Origin: Sedimenticola sp.
GTDB lineage: Bacteria; Pseudomonadota; Gammaproteobacteria; Chromatiales; Chromatiaceae
Assembly (NCBI GenBank): GCA_027038775.1
Contig: JALWGP010000364.1
Span: 1 to 5,149, forward strand
Direction: 5' to 3'
DNA: 5,149 nucleotides
Shown piece by piece: positions 1 to 5,149 of this stretch. Numbering within the stretch: the stretch's first letter is position 1; each line of letters starts with the position of its first letter. The position numbers and the translations under genes are program-made. Below the pieces are notes generated by a model. The model worked only from the letters and a program-made list of their open reading frames with translations, did not search any database and was not told the origin of the DNA.

Positions 1-29
1 GACGTTCACGGTGACGTTCAGAGGTTCCT

Positions 30-452
30 TCAGGTCTCCCGCGCGATCCGCTCCATCTGGGCGGGGGTGAACCGCTTCTCCACCAGGGGGAAGAGCTCCC
101 GCTCCTCCAGCCGGGTGTGATCACGCAACAGCTCGCCGAACTCCCGCAGCACGCTGCAGTCGCCGGCCTTCATGCGCCGGGCCAGCTCGCGCATGCGGTC
201 GTGCTCCTCCACCAGCTGCACGCCCAGCTCGCGGATGCGGCCCTCCATCTGCCCGGTGATGGAGAAGAGGGTGGCCTCCTCGTTGGCGAAGTGGCGCTCC
301 CAGGTACGGTCGAAGTCGTCGGCGACCTCCCGGCAGAGCGCCTCGATCTGCTCCGGGTCGCCGCGGTCGAGGGTGTCGAGGCAGCGCTTGGCCAGCCGCA
401 AGGAATGGTGGTGTTCCCGTGACAGATTGATCAGTGCTTCCGCCCGTTTCAT
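30..452 (-). CDS. Hemerythrin-like domain protein, 140 aa
   Basis: This is a small cytoplasmic all-helical protein of the hemerythrin HHE family, which binds a non-heme di-iron centre. Visible candidate iron ligands follow the family spacing: the His cluster REHHHSL (H14-H16), H54xxxE58 in RHFANEE, H84 in EEHDRM, and H112xxxE116 in DHTRLEERELFP. There is no signal peptide or membrane segment. The chosen ATG (complement of 450-452) overlaps the TGA of the DUF3108 gene in an ATGA, and the protein begins MKRAEALINLSREHHH, matching the first helix of the family. A longer in-frame reading upstream would run through the DUF3108 gene and is not credible. It is the last gene seen in the purM operon and has only a weak ribosome binding site of its own, so coupling is likely. 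Homologues bind O2, sense oxygen or iron, or repair nitrosative damage. Which of these applies here cannot be told. Confidence 0.9.
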   Translation of the reverse strand: MKRAEALINLSREHHHSLRLAKRCLDTLDRGDPEQIEALCREVADDFDRTWERHFANEEATLFSITGQMEGRIRELGVQLVEEHDRMRELARRMKAGDCSVLREFGELLRDHTRLEERELFPLVEKRFTPAQMERIARET

Positions 453-1144
453 GGCTGGTGGATCCGGGTCAGTTCCATGCGGACCACGGCATCGCCGTTG
501 CGGTGTTCCAGCACCAGGGGCAGCCAGTCCTGCTTCGCCGCCAGCCACAGGTGCCGGGTCGGACGGCTTTCGCCCGACGAAATGGTGATCTCCTGGCCGA
601 GAAAGCGGCCCGCCGGTGTGTCCAGGTACCTGCGCAGCTTCCTGTGCAGGACGATCCGCTCGGCGCCGTCGCTGGCCACGCGGGGAAAGGCGGCCTCCGC
701 GCGCAGGTCGTCGGCCAGCGCCATGGCGCGCAGCAGGTAACTGAGGCGGTCCTGGGTCCCCTCTTCCAGGCGGTATCTCTCCTGGCTCTCGTCCCCCCGC
801 AGGAGGAGCTCCATCTTCTTCCAGTCGAAGAAGATCTCCACCATACGCGTCTCTCCGTTGCTCTTCACGGCGTAATAGTAGGCGTCGGGTTCGGGACGGC
901 CTCCGTCGAAGTGGCCGTGGCTCGACTCCAGCACCTCGTGGTCCGCCTGTTGCGACAGGGCCGCGCCGGCGGGCCGGGTGACGGCCTTGAAGCGGTAGCC
1001 CTGGTCGGTGATCCTGAGGCTGAAGCGGGCCTCGCCCTTGAGCTCGCCGTTGTAGAGCAGCCGGTAGCTGGCGTCGAAGGGCTCCAGCGCGCCGGCCAGG
1101 GTTGGGAAGAGTCCCAGCAGGAGGATCAGGGCCAGGCGTGTCAC
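449..1144 (-). CDS. DUF3108 family secreted protein, 231 aa
   Basis: This is a predicted exported protein of unknown function. It starts with a short cleavable-type signal peptide ([19 protein letters not shown], about residues 1-19). A soluble, beta-rich domain typical of DUF3108 follows, opening with PFDASYRLLYNGELKGEARF and including YYYAVKSNGETRMVEIFFDW near residues 89-108. There are no Cys residues or further membrane spans, so it probably acts in the periplasm. I chose the GTG start (complement of 1142-1144) because it overlaps the purN stop in GTGA, sits directly before the signal peptide, and follows a strong Shine-Dalgarno run (GGAGGAGGAAGAG) contained in the end of purN. An in-frame ATG farther upstream would add basic, low-complexity sequence read out of purN and would bury the signal peptide. 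DUF3108 genes next to purN are, from memory, common in gammaproteobacteria. No enzymatic role can be assigned. Confidence 0.88.
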   Translation of the reverse strand: MTRLALILLLGLFPTLAGALEPFDASYRLLYNGELKGEARFSLRITDQGYRFKAVTRPAGAALSQQADHEVLESSHGHFDGGRPEPDAYYYAVKSNGETRMVEIFFDWKKMELLLRGDESQERYRLEEGTQDRLSYLLRAMALADDLRAEAAFPRVASDGAERIVLHRKLRRYLDTPAGRFLGQEITISSGESRPTRHLWLAAKQDWLPLVLEHRNGDAVVRMELTRIHQP

Positions 1145-1815
1145 GGGATCTCTTCCTCCTCCAGCTCGTCGAGCTGCAGCGGCCGTTCCAGCGGCCGGCC
1201 GTCGAACCAGGCCCGGCCGTCGCGCAGCGCCAGCCTTCCCTCGGCGAACCACTTCACCGCCAGCGGGTAGATGCGGTGCTCCTGCTCCAATACCCGCGCG
1301 GCCAGTCTCTCGGGCGTGTCGTCCCGCTTCACCGGTACCCGCGCCTGCACGATCACCGGGCCGCCGTCGAGCTCCTCGGTGACGAAGTGGATGCTGGCGC
1401 CGTGTTCCTTCTCACCCGCCTCGATGGCGCGTTCATGGGTGTTCAGTCCCTGGAATTTCGGCAGCAGAGAGGGGTGGATGTTGAACATGCGCCCCTCGTA
1501 GTGGTGCACGAACTCCGGGGTGAGGATGCGCATGAAGCCGGCCAGCAGCACCAGGGACGGCCGGTAGCCGTCGATGAGCTCCGCCAGCGCCTGGTCGAAA
1601 CCCTGGCGGTCGGGAAAGTCCCGGTGGTCCAGCACCTCGGTGGGGATGCCCGCCCGGCGCGCCCGCTCCAGGCCGTAGGCGTCGGCGCGATTGCTGATGA
1701 CGGCGCGGATCTCGATGGGCAGGCCGCGGGCGGCGGCGTCGATGATGGCCTGGAGGTTGGTGCCGCCGCCGGAGATGAGCACCACCACCGGCAGGGGGGA
1801 GCGCCGCTCACTCAT
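1141..1815 (-). CDS. purN: Phosphoribosylglycinamide formyltransferase (GAR transformylase), 224 aa
   Basis: This cytoplasmic enzyme transfers the formyl group of 10-formyl-tetrahydrofolate to GAR, giving FGAR, the third step of de novo purine synthesis. The sequence shows the N-terminal phosphate loop SGGGTN (15-20), the core LLAGFMRIL (90-98), and the catalytic block [11 protein letters not shown] (111-121). N112, H114 and D150 (EELDGGPV) correspond to E. coli N106, H108 and D144 by a constant offset of six. Its length is slightly above the E. coli enzyme (212 aa), the excess being mostly a C-terminal acidic tail ending DELEEEEIP. The ATG (complement of 1813-1815) overlaps the purM TGA in ATGA, so it is translationally coupled to purM. 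Its own Shine-Dalgarno is weak. It is the folate-dependent PurN type, not the formate-dependent PurT. Confidence 0.98.
   Translation of the reverse strand: MSERRSPLPVVVLISGGGTNLQAIIDAAARGLPIEIRAVISNRADAYGLERARRAGIPTEVLDHRDFPDRQGFDQALAELIDGYRPSLVLLAGFMRILTPEFVHHYEGRMFNIHPSLLPKFQGLNTHERAIEAGEKEHGASIHFVTEELDGGPVIVQARVPVKRDDTPERLAARVLEQEHRIYPLAVKWFAEGRLALRDGRAWFDGRPLERPLQLDELEEEEIP
1150..1162 (-). promoter_or_regulatory. Strong internal Shine-Dalgarno for the DUF3108 gene, inside purN
   Basis: On the minus strand GGAGGAGGAAGAG ends 5 nt before the GTG start of the DUF3108 gene and also encodes most of the acidic C-terminal tail of PurN. It supports the GTG start and suggests this gene can be initiated efficiently as well as by coupling. 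Confidence 0.7.
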
Positions 1816-2855
1816 AGGATCACGCGGGCCTCGCCTTCCGTGGACCGGATCTCGCCGATGACGTGGACGGTCTCCCCCTCCGACTCGAGCAGGCGGGTGG
1901 CCGGTTCCGCCGCTTCCGGCGGCAGGCAGACCACCATGCCGATGCCGGAGTTGAAGGTGCGCAGCATCTCCATGGGCTCGATGTTGCCCGCGTCCTGCAA
2001 CCACTGGAAGACCGGCGGCCTGGGCCAGCTGGAGGTGTCGATGTGGGCGGCGGTGCCGGCCGGCAGCACCCGCGGCAGGTTCTCGATGAGGCCGCCGCCG
2101 GTGATGTGGGCCAGGGCGTGGACCTCCACCTCCCGCAGCAGCTTCAGCAGCGGCCGCACGTAGATGCGGGTGGGCGCGAGGAGGGCCTCGCCCAGGGTGG
2201 TGCCGCCGAAGGCGGCGCCCAGGTCGGCGCCGCTCACCTCGATCACCTTGCGGATCAGGGAGTAGCCGTTGGAGTGGGGACCGGAGGAAGCGAGCCCCAG
2301 CAGCAGGTCGCCGGCGCGCACCTTCTCGCCCTGGAGGATCTCCGACTTCTCCACGATGCCCACGGCGAAGCCGGCCAGGTCGTACTCCTCGCCCTCGTAC
2401 ATGCCGGGCATTTCGGCGGTCTCGCCGCCGGTGAGGGCGCAGCCGGCCAGCTCGCAGCCGCGGGCGATACCCGAGATCACCTGGGTGGCCTGCTCCACCG
2501 AGAGCCGGCCGGTGGCGTAGTAGTCCAGGAAGAAGAGGGGCTCGGCGCCCGCCACCACGATGTCGTTGACGCACATGGCCACCAGGTCGATGCCGATGGT
2601 GTCGTGCCGGTCCAGCATCCTGGCCAGCTTCAGCTTGGTGCCCACGCCATCGGTGCCGGAGACCAGCACCGGCTCGCGGTAGTCGGCCACCGGCAGCTCG
2701 AAGAGGGCGCCGAAGCCGCCGATGCCGGTGAGCACACCGGGACGGAAGGTCTTCTTCACCAGGGGCTTGATGCGCTCCACCAGGGCGTTGCCGGCGTCGA
2801 TGTCGACACCGGCCTGGCGATAGCTCAGGCCTTGCGGGGAATCCGGTTGAGTCAT
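1812..2855 (-). CDS. purM: Phosphoribosylformylglycinamidine cyclo-ligase (AIR synthetase), 347 aa
   Basis: This cytoplasmic ATP-dependent enzyme closes the imidazole ring, converting FGAM to AIR, the fifth step of de novo purine synthesis. Hallmarks visible are [20 protein letters not shown] (11-30), the glycine-rich [12 protein letters not shown] (44-55), the signature [14 protein letters not shown] (65-78), [11 protein letters not shown] (88-98), [13 protein letters not shown] (141-153), [14 protein letters not shown] (190-203) and the C-terminal [16 protein letters not shown] (250-265). Length matches the E. coli enzyme (345 aa) and no expected motif is missing. I chose the ATG at the complement of 2853-2855 because it has a GAGG Shine-Dalgarno with a 6-nt gap and gives the family-typical N-terminus. 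The frame stays open upstream only through the promoter region. It is the first gene of the minus-strand operon and overlaps purN by four bases. Confidence 0.98.
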   Translation of the reverse strand: MTQPDSPQGLSYRQAGVDIDAGNALVERIKPLVKKTFRPGVLTGIGGFGALFELPVADYREPVLVSGTDGVGTKLKLARMLDRHDTIGIDLVAMCVNDIVVAGAEPLFFLDYYATGRLSVEQATQVISGIARGCELAGCALTGGETAEMPGMYEGEEYDLAGFAVGIVEKSEILQGEKVRAGDLLLGLASSGPHSNGYSLIRKVIEVSGADLGAAFGGTTLGEALLAPTRIYVRPLLKLLREVEVHALAHITGGGLIENLPRVLPAGTAAHIDTSSWPRPPVFQWLQDAGNIEPMEMLRTFNSGIGMVVCLPPEAAEPATRLLESEGETVHVIGEIRSTEGEARVIL

Positions 2856-2861
2856 GGTTCG

Positions 2862-2865
2862 CCTC
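2862..2865 (-). promoter_or_regulatory. Ribosome binding site of purM
   Basis: On the minus strand GAGG lies 6 nt before the purM ATG (CAGCGAGGCGAACC then ATG). It is a normally spaced Shine-Dalgarno and the main reason for choosing this start over upstream in-frame ATGs. Confidence 0.7.
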
Positions 2866-2892
2866 GCTGGGTGAACGGGATAAACGAGCCAT

Positions 2893-2901
2893 ATTGTACC
2901 A
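2893..2901 (-). promoter_or_regulatory. Probable extended -10 promoter of the purM operon
   Basis: On the minus strand the sequence TGGTACAAT gives a TGn extension followed by a -10 hexamer matching TATAAT at five of six positions. No good -35 hexamer is present at 16-18 bp upstream, as is usual for extended -10 promoters. Transcription would begin near 2886, leaving a leader of about 30 nt with the GAGG ribosome site. I found no obvious PurR box of the enterobacterial ACGCAAACGTTTGCGT type. The call rests on motif inspection only. Confidence 0.5.
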
Positions 2902-3048
2902 ATTCGTTCTTTTCCGGGACTGGCCGGAAGGTGGACGGCGGGCCTGATGTGGAGAAGACAGGGCGCGCCTGACGAATGGCCATTGTCGTCTGCCATGGCC
3001 GTTCCCCTGTATGCGCATTGCCGGCCATGAAGAAAGCGGCATGAATCA

Positions 3049-3078
3049 CAGACAGATTCTTGTTTCCTGGTTTACATT
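3049..3078 (+). promoter_or_regulatory. Weak candidate promoter for the sensor kinase gene
   Basis: CAGACA (3049-3054) and TACATT (3073-3078) match the sigma-70 -35 and -10 hexamers at four of six positions each, with an 18-bp spacer. It lies in the most AT-rich part of the gap and would give a leader of about 170 nt containing the hairpin cluster. The match is poor and could be chance. Confidence 0.2.
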
Positions 3079-3167
3079 TGCGCTCGGATGTGCCCGCGCA
3101 AGCTGCAAGGCACGACGTGGGCGGATCGTCCCTGTTCCTGCCATGGCTGTGCGGTGAAGCCTTGGCT

Positions 3168-3191
3168 GCCCCCGACTTTTGGAATGGGGGC
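3168..3191 (+). repeat. Inverted repeat (hairpin), 6-bp GC stem
   Basis: GCCCCC (3168-3173) pairs with GGGGGC (3186-3191) around a 12-nt loop. In RNA a G-U pair could extend the stem inward by one. No T-run follows, so it is not a standard terminator. It lies in the presumed leader of the sensor kinase gene. Confidence 0.5.
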
Positions 3192-3192
3192 C

Positions 3193-3237
3193 GGCACACC
3201 AGGTCAAGGTGCCCCGGGCAGGGCACCGGGGGGTGCC
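3193..3237 (+). promoter_or_regulatory. Four-arm set of alternating GGCAC/GTGCC inverted repeats before the kinase start
   Basis: Four complementary arms occur in order: GGCAC (3193-3197), GGTGCCC (3208-3214), GGGCACC (3221-3227) and GGTGCC (3232-3237). Arms 1:2 (5 bp), 2:3 (7 bp, 6-nt loop) and 3:4 (6 bp, GGGG loop) can each form a hairpin, and neighbouring hairpins exclude one another. The last arm ends 7 nt before the GGAAA proposed as the kinase ribosome site. The geometry resembles an attenuator or translational switch, but no U-run terminator and no leader peptide are evident. It could instead be a protein-binding operator array, or chance in GC-rich DNA. Confidence 0.35.
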
Positions 3238-3244
3238 AACGCTT

Positions 3245-3249
3245 GGAAA
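3245..3249 (+). promoter_or_regulatory. Candidate ribosome binding site of the sensor kinase
   Basis: GGAAA lies with its GGA 7 nt before the ATG at 3255 and only 1 nt before the ATG at 3249, so it favours 3255. Other in-frame ATGs (3273, 3276, 3288) have at best a GAG (3264-3266) upstream. The site is weak, so the exact start remains uncertain. Confidence 0.4.
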
Positions 3250-3254
3250 TGGAT

Positions 3255-5149
3255 ATGACTAACGAGTTCTTCATGATGTCTCCTTCCATGTGGAAAGGAA
3301 TCCGTGCGCTTGGAAGGCGTATCGGTGCCAGGCTTTTGGTTGGATCGCTGGTTGTTGTCTGCCTGATCCGGCTGGTACTCCCCGTGGGAGAAGCAAAGGC
3401 TTCCGAGCCCGTTCTCCGCGAGGAATTGATTAGCGCGTACGTATTCAACCTTGCCAGAAACGTAACCTGGCCGGATGAATCGAGTTGGAAAAAATTTCAT
3501 ATCCATGTCATCGAAACAAAGCCCGGGGTGGGAGACGCTTTAAAGCGGTTGGTGAAGGGGCTCGAGCTGAAGGGTCATCCTGTCATCGTGACCACTGCAG
3601 CCGATGCAGATACGCTGCCGGAAGGTGTTCAGCTCATATACTTGGGAAAGGAGTTAGAACAATATATTCCAATATTGATGTCCAGGACGAAAAATCGTCC
3701 TGTATTGATAATATCTTATGACGCAAAGGATCATCCTGAAGTCATGATAAATTTGTATCAGGATGATTCTAGGAGGATTCGGTTTCGTGTGAACCAGGAG
3801 TCCCTTAATGCCAGAAAACTGGCGGTTTCTCCGGATTTGATATTGTTGGGGGGAAGAGAAATCGCGGTCAACAGGATGTATAAGTCCATAATGAATGAAC
3901 TGCGAATACAACAACAAAGATTACAGGATCAGCAAAAGCGATTGAAAAAGCAACAGCAGCGCATCGATGCGAATCGCCAGACGCTGGAAAGCATGAAAAA
4001 GGAAATATCTGCGAAGAGCGAGGAACTGGACAAGAAGCGCAGGGAAATAGATATCTTGAAGAAACAGTTTGTGGAGTCAAAGCGGGAGCTGGACTCCCTG
4101 AAATCGTCGTTGGAAGAAAAAACGTCTGACCTGAAGGCCCTGCAAAACGAATTGGTGGAGACACGAAGGCGCGCCAGGGACCTCCAGCTGAAATCCGAGA
4201 AGTATGCAAGGGAATTGCATGAACAAAGAGAGCAAATCGAGGTGAGAAGCAAGATTCTGGCGAGGCAGCAGGAAAAGATTGCCGATCTGGATCGTCATAT
4301 CAAGGCGCAGGAGAAAAAGATATCGAAGCAGGTTGAAATCCTGGAATATCAGTCGGCGCAACTACGACAAAGAACCATCATCATGATGTTGTCCGTTGGC
4401 TTGTTGTTGTTTGCCTTGTTTTTCACGGGATTCTTCTTTTGGCAGCACAGGCGTTATCAGCGGTTGAGCGGAGAGCTGGCGAATGCGTTGGAGTCGGCAA
4501 AGAGGGCAAATGAGGCGAAGTCCACTTTCCTGGCCAATATGAGCCATGAACTGCGTACGCCGCTCAATGCGATCCTGGGTTTCACCTCGATCCTGATGAA
4601 GGAAGCTGACCAGGATTCCCAGCGAATGAAATTTCTCGGGATCGTTCGCAAGAGTGGAAAATTCCTGCTGACATTGATCAATGATGTCCTGGACTTGTCC
4701 AGGCTGGAAGCAGGCAAGATGACCCTGGAAAGGCACACGGTTCATTTGCATTCACTGGTTCTTGATGTCATGGACATGGTCAGGGAGCGGGCGGCGGAAA
4801 AGGGCCTGGGTCTTGAACTTGCATGGGAGGGGGGCGAGGACCCTGTCATCAGCCTCGATGCTGGAAAGCTGCGGCAGATCATTCTCAATCTGTTGAGTAA
4901 TGCGGTCAAATACACGGATCAAGGGAGCATCACTCTTCGGGTGGAGGTGAGGGAAAAGGAACTGGTTATGGAAGTGGAGGATACGGGAAGAGGAATCTCT
5001 CCCGAAGACAGGGAAAGGATTTTCGAGCCTTTTGTTCAAACGGGTTCTGCGTCCAGCAACACGGGTACCGGCTTGGGGTTGTCCATCGTTCAACAATACG
5101 TCCAGTTGATGGGCGGGGAGATCGGGGTTGAAAGCCGGTTAGGGGAGGG
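3255..5149 (+). CDS. YfiR-domain sensor histidine kinase with long periplasmic coiled coil (3' end outside window)
   Basis: This is a membrane-bound sensor histidine kinase; 631 residues are visible and the frame is open at the window edge. Numbering is from the ATG at 3255; starts at 3249 or 3273-3288 are possible. In order there is a signal peptide or N-terminal anchor (hydrophobic 27-43, likely cut after AKA at 47-49). Next is a YfiR/HmsC-type DUF4154 domain (about 58-207: SAYVFNLARNVTWP, IRFRVN at 175-180, SPDLILLGGRE). A coiled coil follows (about 213-373), then a transmembrane helix (375-396) ending in basic WQHRRYQR. The HisKA box FLANMSHELRTPLN has phospho-acceptor H431, and HATPase_c shows NLLSNAVKYT (N545, N549), DTGRGIS (576-582), IFEPF (589-593) and GTGLGLS (604-610). 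The YfiR part should lie in the periplasm and the kinase in the cytoplasm. The signal and output are unknown. Receiver or Hpt domains may follow beyond 5149. Composition is far lower in GC than the purM operon. Confidence 0.93.
   Translation, partial: MTNEFFMMSPSMWKGIRALGRRIGARLLVGSLVVVCLIRLVLPVGEAKASEPVLREELISAYVFNLARNVTWPDESSWKKFHIHVIETKPGVGDALKRLVKGLELKGHPVIVTTAADADTLPEGVQLIYLGKELEQYIPILMSRTKNRPVLIISYDAKDHPEVMINLYQDDSRRIRFRVNQESLNARKLAVSPDLILLGGREIAVNRMYKSIMNELRIQQQRLQDQQKRLKKQQQRIDANRQTLESMKKEISAKSEELDKKRREIDILKKQFVESKRELDSLKSSLEEKTSDLKALQNELVETRRRARDLQLKSEKYARELHEQREQIEVRSKILARQQEKIADLDRHIKAQEKKISKQVEILEYQSAQLRQRTIIMMLSVGLLLFALFFTGFFFWQHRRYQRLSGELANALESAKRANEAKSTFLANMSHELRTPLNAILGFTSILMKEADQDSQRMKFLGIVRKSGKFLLTLINDVLDLSRLEAGKMTLERHTVHLHSLVLDVMDMVRERAAEKGLGLELAWEGGEDPVISLDAGKLRQIILNLLSNAVKYTDQGSITLRVEVREKELVMEVEDTGRGISPEDRERIFEPFVQTGSASSNTGTGLGLSIVQQYVQLMGGEIGVESRLGE

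Larger units (their letters stand above)
2856..3254. other. Divergent intergenic region between purM and the sensor kinase
   Basis: About 400 bases separate the purM start from the kinase start. The open frames across it lack ribosome sites and recognisable protein features, so I call no gene. It holds the purM extended -10 promoter at the left. In the middle are three copies of a GGCCAT/ATGGCC motif (near 2976-2983, 2994-3000, 3023-3029), with TGCCATGGC at 2991-2999 and again at 3139-3147, and a short inverted repeat GAATC-7-GATTC (3043-3059). At the right is a cluster of GC-rich inverted repeats (3168-3237). The kinase promoter must lie here but has no clear consensus. Confidence 0.75.

Noticed and set aside
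1..29. Direct repeat GACGTTCA (1-8 and 13-20) and the inverted TCAC-G-GTGA at the left edge, considered as a repeat or terminator after the hemerythrin gene.
   Set aside because: The sequence is too short and cut by the window edge, with no stem and U-run visible. It may simply lie at the start of another gene.
2976..3044. A 22-codon plus-strand open frame starting ATG GCC ATT in the intergenic region.
   Set aside because: There is no Shine-Dalgarno at proper spacing, no recognisable peptide type, and this length is expected by chance.
3068..3082. Sigma-54-like TGG...TTTGCG sequence in front of the kinase.
   Set aside because: The GG-to-GC spacing is one base short and the TGGCAC half is poorly matched.
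3143..3157. A four-codon ORF (ATG GCT GTG CGG TGA) upstream of the competing hairpins, considered as a leader peptide for attenuation.
   Set aside because: It is too short, lacks a ribosome site, and contains no run of regulatory codons.
3117..3254. GTG at 3117 with AAGG 6 nt upstream as an alternative start for the sensor kinase.
   Set aside because: It would add 46 residues ahead of the signal peptide and translate through the hairpin cluster. The ATGs at 3249-3288 give a more normal signal sequence.
3315..3350. Possible twin-arginine (Tat) signal, from GRRIGARLL in the kinase N-terminus.
   Set aside because: The hydrophobic residues required just after the RR are absent (RR-I-G-A). It fits a Sec signal or uncleaved anchor better.
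2852..3506. Minus-strand open frames of 100-198 codons across the intergenic region and the kinase N-terminus.
   Set aside because: They overlap the purM promoter and the start of the kinase, show no conserved-looking features, and lack ribosome sites.
3654..5096. Several minus-strand open frames of about 87-129 codons opposite the sensor kinase.
   Set aside because: They are antisense shadows of a long gene with clear domain motifs. Their translations are low-complexity Ser/Leu/Phe-rich and resemble no family.

Overview
The window looks like chromosome from a high-GC gammaproteobacterium. The evidence is the quality of the PurM and PurN matches to the enterobacterial/pseudomonad type, and the order purM-purN-DUF3108, which I recall from Pseudomonas and relatives. 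The genus cannot be fixed from sequence alone.

Layout. Positions 30-2855 hold a compact minus-strand operon, transcribed right to left: purM (AIR synthetase), purN (GAR transformylase), a secreted DUF3108 protein and a small hemerythrin-like protein. Every junction is a 4-base stop/start overlap (ATGA, GTGA, ATGA), so the four genes are almost certainly one translationally coupled transcript. It is driven from an extended -10 promoter just upstream of purM. PurN and PurM catalyse the third and fifth steps of de novo purine synthesis. The last two genes have no obvious purine role.

Positions 2856-3254 are a roughly 400-base divergent intergenic region with no convincing gene. It holds the purM promoter and, near its right end, a cluster of GC-rich inverted repeats whose arms can pair in mutually exclusive ways immediately before the next start codon.

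From about 3255 to the right edge (5149) the plus strand carries one long open gene, cut off by the window end. It has a signal peptide, a periplasmic YfiR/HmsC-type domain (DUF4154), a Pro- and Gly-free coiled coil of about 160 residues, one transmembrane helix, and a HisKA plus HATPase_c kinase core with H, N, G1, F and G2 boxes. It is much less GC-rich than the pur operon: single 60-base lines counted by hand are about 30% in the sensor and 53% in the kinase, against about 77% in purM. This kinase is the most unusual item in the window. It appears to be a YfiR-like sensor held on a stalk long enough to cross the periplasm and fused directly to a histidine kinase, instead of acting on a separate diguanylate cyclase.
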